DNA of 64,000 nt from Porpolomopsis calyptriformis. Taxonomy: Eukaryota > Basidiomycota > Agaricomycetes > Agaricales > Hygrophoraceae. The notes beneath the pieces are model-generated. The model made no database searches, was not told the DNA's origin, and saw only the letters and a program-made list of their open reading frames with translations. A program made the translations under genes and the position numbers. Location of the stretch: contig OX621172.1 of assembly GCA_951640195.1 (NCBI GenBank), forward strand, positions 496,001 through 560,000. Direction: 5' to 3'. Position 1 is the first letter of the stretch; each line of letters starts with the position of its first letter. Positions 34,474 to 48,924 of this stretch are shown one piece after another.

Positions 34474-35880
34474 GTGCAAGCGCTAGAATTCCTCGAAAGA
34501 AACTCTATCATTATTTACCACTATGTCGTACGTTGGCCAATCCGGCATCCAACCAACTGGGTAACTACTCACCTACCGAATGATTCAGTTGCCGTTAGTT
34601 TAATCTTGGCACCCCATCCCTCTCTGTTAATCGTCCTTATCAATTATCACATTCGAACTCTGAAGGCGCCAATTGCGTTTGCTACGCATCTTTTAATCAC
34701 ATATACCTTGACTTTCCTCGCGTTCTCGTCTCTGATCGTTTGCGTGTGTTGCGACCCAGGTCGCGTCACCGCTAATGAGCAACAGGATCACGTAGGGGAG
34801 GAGATCGAGCTCACACAAGCGTTGATATCCGAAGAGGACGACGAGGACCGCAGGGATCCTTCGCTTCCCCGAAGGTGGTGTTACAAATGTGCTGCTCCCA
34901 AACCCGAGCGAACTCGTATGTCCCTCGATTTTCAATACGTTTATCGAATTGAATTGAATCTAGACCATTGCCACCAATGTGGTCGATGTGTGCTCAAGAT
35001 GGGTTAGGGTTTTCTGTCGTATGCACGCACTTTAATACTCATCGATATTTTATCGTAGACCATCACTGCGTTTGGCTCGGTTCAAATTGTATCGTAAGAG
35101 CCTACAATTGTGGTCCAACGTTGTCCTGACCCGACGGTTACCCAGGGTCATAGGACTTACCCCGCATTTTTGCATTTCCTTTGTTCAATCACTCTGCTCT
35201 CAACCTACATCGCCGTTATAGCTATATCCGCCCTTTATTTTGCTGTTAATAATCCGTTCTCCATAGTGAGCATTTCGGTTGGTTTCGCCCTTTATCGGTT
35301 AAGAATATTTTATAGGACGCCACCACGCCCATACATGAGTTAATTCTCGCATTCTCCGGTCTAACATTTGCTCTGGTCATGGGATCATTTTTCCTGTATC
35401 ACGTCTACCTTGTCTCGTAAGTCTCGCTTCAAGGACACCCCCTCCCTTCTCTCAAAAAGTTCTGTAGCACAAACCAGACTACCCTTGAAAACATTTCTCC
35501 GTTTATTCTCCTACGTCATTTACCCCCCCTCCCACCATCACCCACAGGGCAAAAGCTCTCGGATCCACCTTTAGAACATGAGTTGACGTTCCGTCAGCGC
35601 CGTCTCGTTCGACAAGCACACGGCGTTATACGCTTGTACGATGTTGGCTGGTACAAGAACTGGGCTCAAGTGTTTGGCTGGGTCGAGAGATGGGGCTGGG
35701 TGTACCGACTGGCGTCTGGTGGTGCAGGGTAAATTTGTTTCCTCGCTGATTCTCACGATAAAGGAATTGATGTTTTGATTCAGGAATGGCGATGGACGTA
35801 TATTTCCTCGCAATCCTCGATCAGATGAGATGCTCGCTCGGTTAGCGATAGAACTCGTCAAAATAGACACGGACTCGTGA
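34474..35880 (+). CDS. DHHC-type protein S-palmitoyltransferase
   Basis: Integral membrane enzyme that attaches palmitate to cysteines of target proteins. Two hydrophobic segments precede the Cys-rich domain (RWCYKCAAPKPERTHHCHQC, then GRCVLKMDHHCVWLGSNCIG); DHHC is the catalytic motif. Two more hydrophobic segments follow (about 35160-35260 and 35345-35410), then the conserved TTxE motif (NQTTLEN). The C-terminal tail ends at 35880. There are about seven exons with GT-AG introns in phase. The chosen start at 34474 is the weakest point: the first exon may begin elsewhere between the NLR stop and this site. There are four membrane spans, as usual for the family; the substrate is not predictable. 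Confidence 0.85.
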
Positions 35881-36253
35881 ACGCCGGCCGTCTGTTGTTA
35901 ATGTTTGAGTCTCAGGATGATTCTCGATTGTGTACTGTATCACTTCCTTCTACGTATTGGGTTTCACTATCTTCCGAGACCGACGGTGATGACTTGGCCC
36001 AGCAACTTTGATGGACAAACGTTTCGCCATCATCGCCCCCGATTTATCACACATTTGTTTCTCTTGGCTAGACTGATTTTGTTCTTTTCCATTCTTATAG
36101 GTATTCACATGATGACCCACTGATGTCATCCAACCCGTGCTGCCCGCCACTACCGATACAGCATGCCGGCTACTGATAGCAGAATTGGGTATAAATCTGT
36201 CTGCACACCGAGTTCATGGCTTTCTTACTCTCATTCACCTCTTGTCTCCTAAT
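35881..36253. other. Intergenic stretch upstream of EGT1
   Basis: About 370 bp between DHHC and EGT1. The open frames seen here have no coding support. Confidence 0.5.
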
Positions 36254-39200
36254 ATGACGCTAAAACCCGACATTCTTGACGTTCGCATCCATACCAAGCA
36301 TGGCCCTCATTCTCAACAGGGAATTACCCAACGAATACTCCAAGGACTCCTCCAACCAGTAAACTCCAAGTCCCTTCCCACCCTGCTCTTGTACGACGAG
36401 CACGGTTTAAGGCTCTATGATGATATTACTACCGAAGCCCCTGAATACTACTTATTTGGCTCGGAAGAGGACATTCTCAAGAATTATGCCGACGAAATCG
36501 TTCAGGTTATGCACGCTCGCGTTCAGGGGTTACTAGACACGGAAGAGGTCGTTCTCGAATTAGGTGCAGGGTAAGTCTTCCCAATTTCATTGGATTACAT
36601 ATGCCCGTCGACACTCGCTATATACAGCGCATTGCGAAAGACGTCCCGTTTACTCCTCGGACTCTCTCGCTTGGTCTCATCCCCAAGTACCCCCGCTCTT
36701 ATCACTTATTATGCTCTCGACTTGGAAGAGCGTGAACTTGAACGTACCCTTGGACAAATCGCGATGTCAGACCTCGGTAAAGCCTTACAGGGCAAGGTTG
36801 ACACCAAAGGTATGTGGGGGACGTATGAGGGCGGCCTCAAGTTCATCCAGGAAGGTGGATTATTTTGTCGCGCGACGATTGACAGGATCCCACCTCCAAC
36901 ACCCACCTCTAAATCTGACAAATTCGATGATTTTCTCGGCGACTCATCTCCCCTTTCCAGCGCGTCGATCAGTGATATAACAGACGTGGAGCCGTCTCCT
37001 CTTACGACACCTGATCCCGATATCGTTAGGCCCCCCCTCCATATCTTCTTCCTAGGATCATCTCTGGGGAATTTTTCCCGTAGTGAGGGCACCGATTTTC
37101 TTCGTTCTCTACCTTTAGTCCCTGGCTCTGGCGACACCTTACTGCTGGGTCTGGATCACGACAATGACAAGAAACTGGTAGAGGTAGCTTACAACGACCC
37201 TAAAGGATATACAAGGAAGTTTATCATGAACGGTTTGCGTGCTGCTGGGAGGATTCTCGGAGATGAAAATATGTTCGACCAGACTCAGTGGGACTACGTC
37301 AACACCTACAACACTCAAGAGCGTAGGCCATCCATCACATTCTTGTCTTGCTTTTGAGTTTCATCTCCTACAAGGTCGTCACGAAGCCTATTTCAAGTCC
37401 AAATGTACTCAAAGCATTCGGGGGCTCCTGATTGAACGGGAGATATGCTTTCAGTCCGGCGAACTTCTCCAAATCGAAGTTTCCCATAAAGTCGGTAAAC
37501 TCCGTGCCACTTTGCTACTCCAAGTCTCACACATACTCAGTTCTCGGATTCCGACGCCTACATGCTTTTCACAGAAGCTAATTTGAGGCCAGTTCAACGT
37601 TGGACTGATAGTGCTTCACGCTACTCTCTGTGGCTTCTTGAGCGGCCGTCCTTCATGTTCCCTCTGTTGTCGTATCCGAAAGCTGCAACCCCAAAAGGAG
37701 ATCACGCGCACACACCGACGTATTCGTCCTCTCCATTTGGAATCCCTTCCCCACAAGATTGGGACGATTTGTGGTCTGCCTGGGACTTTATAACTCGTCG
37801 AATGATTCCTCCCACGATGCTCTTCCAGAAGCCTATCGATCTACGACATATCTGCTTGTTCTATTTTGGGCACACCCCCACGTTCCTTGATATCCATTTA
37901 TCCAGGCTTCTGGGCGAACCGAATACACCACCAGAAGAGTTTAAGGTATAGTCAAAATAGTATAGCAATTTCATAATCCTGCTTACTCGTGCCTTGGAAC
38001 AGTACATTTTCGAAGTGAGTACCGCCTCACCGTATCTCTTGTCTTGTTTGAGCAAGTGAGGCAGCGCGGCATTGACCCTGATGTTGACGATCCGTCCAAA
38101 TGTCATGTAAGTTGTATTTCATTCCCTTGGGCAGCGACGTTGGTGATAATCCACCTTCAGCCACATTCTCAAGTCCCTGATTGTGAGGAAGAATGGCCGA
38201 CCCTTGATTCCATTCTCCAATTCCAATCACGCGTGAGGGCCAGGTTATTTCAGCTTTACGAAGACCTCGATACTGGCAAGAAGTCGCTGAATAGAGCCAT
38301 AGGCAGAGTTTTATCCATGACTTTTGAGCACGAAGCGTTCCATGCTGAGGTACAAACCTTCTCGTTTATTTCTTGATAACCACTCACTAATCAAACAAGA
38401 CTCTGTTGTATATGTTATTGCAACGTGCGGGAACTGGAACTATCCCTCCGTCAGGCTTTATGCCGCCGCCATGGTCTTCTCTTGCCCGCAATTGGGATTC
38501 CTTCCCTCAGCCGATATCGTCTACAGTTCTTCTCGGCCCAGCCGCGGTGTCCCTCGGTCACGATGATGTCGAAGCTGACGATACCCTTCCTGAAACGGCG
38601 TTTCAGGTCAAAGACCACGAATTCGGATGGGATAATGAGAGCCCGAAGAGGGAGGTCCACGTCGTCCAATTTCGGATTGAATGGCGGCCCGTGACGAATG
38701 GACAGTTCTACGAGTTCTACAAACATCAGGATAAACAAGAAATACAATTCCCTGCTAGTTGGATTGAGCATGACGGCGAGATCAAGGTGATTGGTTACTC
38801 ATTCCTCTGACTCTACCCCCCCTCTCACGCGTTAACTGGTCGTCCAGATCCGCACACTCTACGGCCCTGTCCCTATGAAAATTGCCCACCACTGGCCCGT
38901 CCTAACCTCGTACAATAACCTGTCTGCGTATGCGTGCGTGCGAGGTGGCCGCATCCCAAGCGAACCCGAACTCCGTCTCTTTAAAGACAAATTTGAAAGT
39001 GGGTACGAAGGTGGTGCTAATCTTGGATTCCGCAATTGGCATCCTATCCCGTAAGTTTATCGACTGTGAAGGACAAGTTGTATTACTTATTGTTTTACCC
39101 TAAGTGCTACCACGGAGGAGGGTAGGAAAGGTCATAATGGGGGAGTGTGGGAGTGGACGTCTACTGTGTTTGATAAATATGACGGCTTTGCCCCGTCTGC

Positions 39201-39493
39201 ATTGTACCCTGGGTACGATTTCAATCTTTTTTCTCAGGCTCAGGAAAACCGCTTATCCAGTCATCTTTGAGTAGTTATTCGCAGGACTTTTTTGACGGCT
39301 CTCATCAAGTTGTTGTGCGTCCCGTTATCCACTATTTTCCGCTGTACCTTCTGACCTAATTGTGCAGATCGGAGGATCGTACGCTACGATTCCTCGTATG
39401 GCAGAGAGACGCTCGTTGCGGAACTGGTACCAGCAGAAATACCCTTACCCCTGGGTTGGGGCCAGGATTGCTTATGATCTCAAAGATGATTGA
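36254..39493 (+). CDS. EGT1: Ergothioneine biosynthesis enzyme Egt1
   Basis: Fungal fusion enzyme. The N-terminal EgtD-like part methylates histidine to hercynine; the C-terminal EgtB-like part adds cysteine oxidatively to make hercynyl-cysteine sulfoxide. The start MTLKPDILDVRIHTKH at 36254 fits the family. The methyltransferase part shows LYDDITTEAPEYYLF, the SAM motif VVLELGAG (intron after it) and FLGSSLGNFSRSEGTDFL. The DinB-like middle carries likely iron-binding histidines in GHTPTFLDIH and MTFEHEAFHAET. The FGE-sulfatase-like end has VTNGQFYEFY, RGGRIPSEPELRLF, GGVWEWTSTVFD and a C-terminal GGSYATIPRMAERR...WVGARIAYD, stop at 39491-39493. About eleven introns keep the frame. It is convergent with the gelsolin gene. 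Confidence 0.93.
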
Positions 39494-39602
39494 ACTTGGA
39501 TAACAGGTCAAATAACTCTCCGACTATGTACACTATTTCCTTCATGTTATCCATCCAATAGAATGTACCAACAGATCTTCCTAACTTTGGAAGTGACATC
39601 CC

Positions 39603-41000
39603 CTAGTCCTTGATGGCTTGTAAGAATGCATCGGTCTCGTGGCCTTCATTCATCTTTACAATATTGGCAGCGACCTGGACGTGTCCGTGCTCTCCTTTTT
39701 CGCGTTTATGATACAAGTAGTTCTGAGCATACTGGATCGCCAGTCGCCGCTCATTGAGAGAAGCTTCCTTCCCCAACCAAACGTATACTGTCGGGTGTTC
39801 AGAATGGGAATGATCGAGGATGAATGCATCGGAGGGTGAGAGCGATGAAGGGGACACTGGATATACAGCTTCGAAAGTGACGGCTCCTGTAGAGTCAGAC
39901 AAGCAGAAGAGAGTCGGGGGGAGATTCGCGTTCTCGCTGCGCGTCTCACGGGGCGGCCAGGTATCGAGACCAAACTGGGCGAGGAATATACCCGCGCCTG
40001 GGCCTTCTTCATCTAATGTTTCGTTGGCATTAATAAATTCAAAACAGGAATGTACGGTGAAAGGGAGGAGGAGGAAGAAGTGCTCACCATACACCGTGGA
40101 TCGGCAATGTTTGTACAAGGTAATGTTTTCCTCAACGAGACTGCGGACAAATTCGGCGGCCTTGTACCGTTCCTTGCCCGCACTCGATTTCCTATCGAAC
40201 TGCCATACCTCCGTGCCCTTATCTAGAACAAAGACGTTTCCTTCGGTAAGACCTTGGGGCTCCGCTTTAACCTGAGCGATAGTAAGCTTTGAGGAGACTC
40301 GGAGGCCGATCTTATATAATTTCAGCGGAGGAAGGACTGATTCCGTTGGAACGTGGTGGAAGCCCGAGGCAACGCCACCGTGAAGACAGATCAAATGCGG
40401 GAAATATGATAAGAAGCGGGGAGATTCAAATCCTTGAGTTTCGCGATACTGCACAGGAAGGCCATGCAAGTCTGATTGAGATATATAATGTCGTCAGAAG
40501 AGAAGGGTGATAACGGCAATCACGTACGATCGTCCAACTCCACCGTCTTGTAAGCTGCCGTTCCCGCCTCATCCTGGCTGGTCTCCTCGCCCAACCAGAA
40601 ATGAAGATCGTATGACAACTCCTGGGTGTCCGGAGTTTTCTTGTATGTCTACACAACGAGTAACTCAGTGGGATATCACAGAACGAAGCGGCATCAGCCA
40701 ACGAACATATAAAACGATATAAGAATCGCCGTTGTAGAACGAACCGACTTGTCCTTTCGGCCAGCTATAGCTAACAACCTTGAATTTCTCGATTCGCCAT
40801 ATTTCCAAACCCGGATTGGATCCTGCGTGGTCCCATGCCGTCTCTTTGTCTCCTGCATGCTCGCGAACTCGCTTCTCCAACTGGGATACCTATCACTTAG
40901 GCAATCGGTAGATATAAGGATATACTCTTACATCCGACCCGAGAAGAGCTATATTTGAATCCTTGATATCGTATTTAACGGGTTTCGTCAAATGCGCCAT
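39603..41000 (-). CDS. Gelsolin/fragmin-type actin-binding protein
   Basis: Calcium-dependent actin severing or capping protein of about 375-390 residues, the three-domain (fragmin/severin) size. The start [20 protein letters not shown] at 41000 joins [20 protein letters not shown] and the gelsolin repeat core [51 protein letters not shown]. The next exon carries [20 protein letters not shown], the middle repeat, and the third repeat ends near [16 protein letters not shown] with a stop at 39603. The introns are short. Its 3' end is 109 bp from the EGT1 stop. Confidence 0.88.
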
Positions 41001-41091
41001 GGTTAGAAGTACAGTAATGCAAGTGACTTGCAGAGCCAATTAGGATGAAGCGGTAAGTCCCGTAGCTGCAACCCCCGTCGGACAACATCAA

Positions 41092-43303
41092 TCACTGATA
41101 TATTCGTAATCCGAGTCTGAACTCGAGTCCGGGTTCCATGGACGCGCATCAAAAACATCAGCTTCGCCTTCGTCTCGCAGAATACTATCACACCACGATT
41201 TGAACCCTTTACACAAATGGAGTGTTTGATCCGAAACACTCACCGATCAAACATATCTATTACATGTGCCTCAGTGGACACATCGTCCAGTTCGACTTCA
41301 GGATTGGCGTATGAACTTGCGTTAGGCAGGCGCCGGACGTCCGTCGCCGTCCTGGATAAATTTTGCGAACAAGGTGAGGAGATGGTTGGACTATGTAGAA
41401 TAATATCGCGTTCCACTCCGGATGAGATGACGTGGAGCAAGTTGGGATGGATCAAGGTCGTGTTGACGATCGATTGATGACCTGTGAACGTTACCCTGAC
41501 ATATTTCTTCGACGGGACAGATATAAGCAACTTGCCGGATAATCGGCAGAATGGGGTCGACAGTTCCAAAGGTAGGTATCGAGGTTCCCATGTCCCTTCT
41601 GAAAAGGCTGGAAACGAGAAGTTCGAATTCCTGATTCAATGTGATAAATTTTCAAGTTCCATACCGATAACATTTGGAAATTCTTGCGAAGCCCAGTCGT
41701 CGGCGCTTATTTGCTTTCTCCTCTCCGCTAGTTCAGATAGATTAGTGACCTTCCAAATATATGCCCGGAAATCATCTGATCCAGCGGAGTAGTAATCATC
41801 GTTATCAAGTCCTAGGCTCCCAAAAGATCCATGCTACAGGTTGTTCCATCAATTCAGTCCGGCAGAAATAGCCCGCAGATACTCGCCTTCATTGTGCAAG
41901 AATTTGTATATGTTCTCTCGTCTGGCGGAAGCGGTTCTCCGCTTGGCAAGTTTTGGGCGCTGCATGTAGCAAGAGGATGTGAGTCGGAGAGAGAGTAGAT
42001 GGTAGGATAGTAATGCTGTCCGAACCCAAACATGAGTATCAGGGACCTACAGAAAGCCAAGCCAACATACAAGCATTGTGACGGCTAGTTTGGTCCCTGA
42101 AACCGATTTTAGTGACGGGGAGCCTGAATATCGCACAAGCACAACCTTCTCGATCGAAAGTAACACTGCTAGATTCTGGATTACTGAGGTGTGAGACTGA
42201 TTTTTTCGAAAGTTTCGTATTATACTAGACCCAACGTGAGGCTGAAGTGTAATAAAGTGAAAAAGCCACTCACCGTCTGAATAACACCCTCATTGGTCCT
42301 TTGCTTCAACGGACCAAATGCCATTCTCGTATCACGGAGACAGACATGCCCGCGGCTATCGCTTGTAACAAAAATATGCTCTATCCGCGGGTGGTATTGA
42401 ACACCGGAAACTTCGGCACTAAGCTGAAGTGTCCCTTGCGCTCTTTTCGTGTTGGTGTTTGCTCTGCCATCGAGTAACAGGACGCGCCCATCATCACTAG
42501 AACACGGAATTAGTTAAGCGGTTCTTGAATAACTTGAACAGAACTCGCCTGGCACTAAGAAGTGTTTCATCCTGAAATGGATGTGAAGATACAGCACGAA
42601 TGCTTTCCTGATAGGAATATTTTAGCCGATGAGCAACTACCGCTATGAAAGCAAGAAAACGTTACCGCGTGCGTTCTGTTCCTATCGAGGGGAAGTCCGG
42701 GGTTTGATGGTCTGAGTAGTGACATCGACATGGGCGAGACGTCGTATTTGAGGATGATGTTATCTACACCCCCACTATCACTCGTCAAATTGAACACAAG
42801 TCCGGTACCAAGAAATTTTTAGTACTGACGAATAAAGGTAGCGATTGGTCGCGGACCATGCTATTGTAAATACATTGCCCTTGTTTGGGAGAATCAAGAC
42901 TTGAGTGCATCCACGCACAAGAAAAATGCTTACCCAAGGTCCAAAAAGCGTCCAAGAAGGCGCTTGAACATTTTCTTGGTGAAAATCCCAAAGATGGATC
43001 CGGAGATCTAACAAAGATCGACGAAGTTGAAAGAACGTGGTAAGCTCGACACATACCGTCTCCACCACTCGCGAGGAATCTGCCATCGCCAGACGAGCAC
43101 GCCAAAGCATTTACACAGGACGTGTGTCCTAACAACTTCCTGGAGACGAGTGCGCTTCAGCAGCGGAAGGAGTTTCCTTTAGAATAGTTCAACTTTGAAT
43201 ACGGAAGCCCATCGACAAACAACCCCTCTGTGATGCTTCTCCTCGCCCGGTTGACAGTGAACGCGGAAGTGCCAAACTGAAGACGCGAGTGCGATTGAGG
43301 CAT
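41092..43303 (-). CDS. WD40-repeat protein, DCAF5-like
   Basis: Start MPQSHSRLQFGTSAFTVNRA at 43303. An intron (about 43133-43202) skips an in-frame stop and joins KLLGHTSCVNALACSSGDGR, followed by RIHLWDF, GNVFTIAWSATNRYLYS, DNIILKYDVSPM, DSIRAVSSHPFQDETLLSA, SDDGRVLLLDGR, EVSGVQYHPRIEHIF and DSRGHVCLRDTRM. Near the end come HGSFG with YYSAGSDDFRAYIWKVTNL, LELSTPFCRLSGHQSIVNTT, HVISSGVERDIILHSP and an acidic tail, stop at 41092. The spacing of HGSFG, AGSDDFRxYxW and SGVE resembles DDB1/CUL4-associated factor 5 relatives, so a role as a ubiquitin-ligase substrate receptor is an inference. At least two introns use GC donors (minus-strand 5' ends at 41886 and 41535). Confidence 0.7.
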
Positions 43304-43607
43304 GTACCGTACTGTTAAAATAACGTCAGTTCACGTGACGTATCTTAGTCAATCCCGCTTAGATAAGATTATAAGATGAGCACGAAGGGTGTGTTTTCTA
43401 CGTGAGTGAGGCATACTATACAATGCGGTAGAGTATCAAACGCTATGCTCGTTGTCTCTATGCATCTAAGTACGATTGGGAGTGGTGGTTCTATAAATAT
43501 ATCTATGGGTGTGGGCATATAGTGGTGAGAAAGAGTGAAGACAGGTAAAACGAAGTTGTCCATTGACAAAAAGAGCAAAGGCCAGTCCTTCCAAAACTTC
43601 CATATCA
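43304..43607. other. Intergenic stretch
   Basis: About 300 bp between the DCAF-like gene start and the CreA stop, holding the DCAF promoter and the CreA 3' region. Nothing specific recognised. Confidence 0.5.
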
Positions 43608-45804
<2,197 letters not shown>

Positions 45805-46365
45805 GTTGCGAAGCGGCTAAAAGCATGACGGAGGATCAAAAACGGTGCGAGATATGACAGGCGGATGCGCACTGTATGAAGGAGTTCCTGGACTCGCCAA
45901 ACTCTGTCAGGTATTAGAGGTGAAATGGGTGTTCTGGAAAAAAGCGGCGGCGGGTGTTGATTAGCCCGTGATTATAAGGACGACGACGACGAAAATACAT
46001 TCGAGTAGCCGAGCTCGTGAAATAACCAATACGGCACGAAGGGATCGAGTGCTATGTATATATATTACGCCCCGTTGCAATGTGTTTCGATGGCCAAGAG
46101 CGTTGCTCGTGTATGGGGGTGTAGAGCAACAACTGTGCCCTCAGATTCGGAATGGTCTACAGAAAAGCAAGCACACGCAGGTTTTGATGTGGAGAAGGGA
46201 GGCAAACGTGCGGTTCGACAAGTGAAGGGTCAGATAAAAGGTAATGAGAAAGACCACATCCCTGAAGGCTTGATGGTAGTGCGACCGGTGCCAACCAAAG
46301 TCGGGGAACGTGAAAAAGCCGGCCATCAACCAGCCAAGCGCCCAGTGTATACTACCTCAAACACG

Positions 46366-46388
46366 AAAAAAAAAAAAAAAAAAAAAAA
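46366..46388 (+). repeat. Poly-A tract, 23 nt
   Basis: Uninterrupted run of 23 A. No retrogene or SINE body was recognised directly upstream. Confidence 0.9.
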
Positions 46389-46902
46389 TGGAGGGCTGGC
46401 TGTCACTGCTCTACTAGGTAAGTAACCTGCCTACCGGCACCATTCTGAATCCACGTTTAACACCCCTCAGTTCGAAGCCAACAACTCGGCCGTAACGCTT
46501 CCAGCTTCTTGACGGCTTCCCACCCCGGAATTCTTCTCGGGGACGAGGCAGAGAAGCAAGAACACCATGTTCCAGCCCCGTCCTCAATCTCGATGCGAAC
46601 ACGTTGTTCTGCATGTACGCAATGTGTACTTTTAGTTGATATAACTCGTGAGTTTTCCGTTGGGTTCCATCCAAGCTCACTTCCGCAAAGACAGATCACC
46701 GTTTTGAATCCTGTGGCGCATACCAGCACCTTACCGCCATCAAATGGGGAAATGTCTACCCCACATAACCATATGTGTTGCACTTATATTTATAGCGAGG
46801 GCGTCCCCCTTCACTCCCCCTATCTCCACTAACCGAACCCTATATCTCCACACGATTGTCATCACAACGAATAAATGATCTTCTACACTTTTGAGCATTA
46901 TG

Positions 46903-47226
46903 CCGGGTTCCCCGGCTGTACTTGGCCAAGACTGACGGTTTGCTTCATCCTTACTTGCTCCATGCGCTCCCATCGAACAATCCCTGGCAACATTCGACCC
47001 CTGGATCCCCCTTCCATATTCAACCTTTACACGCCTAGTCCGATCAATCGGATCCCACCCAGGTTTGGACAGGAGACGGACACTATCTGTCACCCAGCAA
47101 CGAAGAGGTCGAGGTTGAAATTCCACGACTGGATGGCGTTGGCTTGGTAATACCCGAGCCTCATATGAAAAGGCGTGTGTTATTCTCGTGTATTACAAGC
47201 CCTGCATGCTTATTAGCCTCGGGATA
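46903..47226 (+). other. Possible exons of an unrecognised gene
   Basis: One plus-strand frame stays open over about 107 codons except for a single TAG at 47036-47038. It reads LYLAKTDGLLHPYLLHALPS before the TAG and TGDGHYLSPSNEEVEVEIPR after it. The composition looks coding. A splice acceptor (gcctag) ends at the TAG, so the two parts may be separate exons. No domain, start or partner exon identified. Confidence 0.25.
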
Positions 47227-48924
47227 GGGCTAGACAATAGCAGCCATCCAATTTTCGCTCTGAATTGGTATTACATCCAATAGTGATCCTCTGATGTTAG
47301 CCCTACCTCGTGCATCTTCTTTGGAAGTGCCCGCTGTCTAGACCCAGCAAATGAATGCATTATTCCCTCCCTTCTTCCCACAATTTTATGCCTTTCCATG
47401 AGCTGTGCCATTCCCACAGCGTGTAGAATTGTCTTGGGACTCGAAGCTTTTTTATATTGGGAATACATGTTGTAGACAAGTGAGTACTGTCTTTGGCCGT
47501 GATCACGCCCTTATTTATATATTAAAGCAGTGAGGTGATTTTCAGTGTGATTGCATGCCTGCATGAATATTTCTGGTTGAGAAAGACGCAGCAGCTGCAC
47601 GTCGCGCTGAGGTTGAGGTTATTCACGCAGCGGTGTTGATGTAATTCCCTTGACTGATTACGATAGACACAGCGAAACTAGTCAGCACCAACTCCCCGTT
47701 CTTACGCAAACGCGGAGAGCACTTGCGACGCACTGGTGTCCCCGTGAGTCGCCTCTTAAGAGTACAACAATGGCGGACCGGAGAATCTTGGTGAGTGTCT
47801 CCAATTTGGATGTTTGAACGATGCTCACCCCAAGAGTCCAATGGAACAGGTGAGAAACGTAGGGCAATTCACCCTTAGCCGGCCTTCCCGAGGCATTAAA
47901 TTATGCGATTTACTCGTAAGCGTTATCGTACAGCGGTTAGGCAGTTGAGCCGTCCGGTAGGCGTTTTCGCAAACCTTGCTACCTTTACGCACTAATGGGA
48001 TATAATACCTGAAGCGAGTGTCAGTCTTCTGACACCATCATGCAAGACTTGTCCCTTCAAATTTTACTTTCTATCCCCGGTATGACATCGCGGGTTCTCA
48101 CGACACATTTCCAGATGTTGACTGAATGGCAGTGTCGCACAAATCGTCCGACTGTTCCTGTGGCGAATGGGAGTTTTATCCAGAGCCGACGTCCGCCGTC
48201 TATTCGTTCTTCGGGATTATGGATCCCAATGGGTGAAACACAGTTAATTTAACTTTGACGATTGGCGACAAGAGAATCAAACGACGGTGGCCGATCGCGA
48301 GCCTGACCTGACCATCGACGTCCTCCGAGACGTGATCGACTGTCTACCGTAACGCCATCTCTACCATGTTACCAATCTGCGCCACACCCGCGAAGTGGCT
48401 TTGAAGATTTTCCATTTTTCTGCCCTCAACTCACGCATTTCCTGTATTTAACTTTGAAGACGCACTAACAGATACCTTCTTCGAAAGCATGATCGTTCAA
48501 GCTCTCTGACCAAATGGCGCCTGTGCCCCAGAGGTCAGTTGACTCGACACGCTTCACATACAGTCGGAAATGGTGACGACGACGGCCCCAAGAAAGCGAT
48601 GGGTTCAAGGGGTACCATTTGAAAAGTGACATCCCGCCGATAGGTCGGACGATGATATTCATCGTCCCCTTCAAGAAACCCTCTATGGTGGTATCCGGAT
48701 CCGGACCGGTTGAAAAAAAAAAGTATCACTCTCCCTCCAGGGATTTCATAATTTGCGGCTTTCTCTCACACTCATTTACTGTCGCCGCGATGAGTAAGTC
48801 TGAAACATGTAACATGTTCGCGTCTGGGGTAATGGTAATGTACCGGTGAGGGACGATTACAACAATCATACTTCCCCGTCGATATGAGAATGGACATCTC
48901 AAAACGATCAACATCCATACTGGC

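Larger units (their letters stand above)
45805..48924. other. Gene-poor interval, 3.1 kb
   Basis: No complete gene could be supported on either strand. Notable content: a 23-nt A run (46366-46388), a plus-strand open run at 46903-47226 broken by one TAG (see separate entry), and minus-strand open frames at 48465-48989 of unknown meaning. Part must be the CreA promoter and the SNF5 3' region. Confidence 0.45.

Noticed and set aside
35905..36150. Open frames between DHHC and EGT1
   Set aside because: Short, on both strands, with no start context or homology that I can recognise.
46054..46425. 123-codon plus-strand frame ending in a Lys run
   Set aside because: The Lys run is only the translated poly-A tract; no domain, and the start lies in a low-support region.
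47920..47990. Possible tRNA-like stretch
   Set aside because: Some G/C-rich pairing but no TTCGA-type T-loop and no clear anticodon arm.
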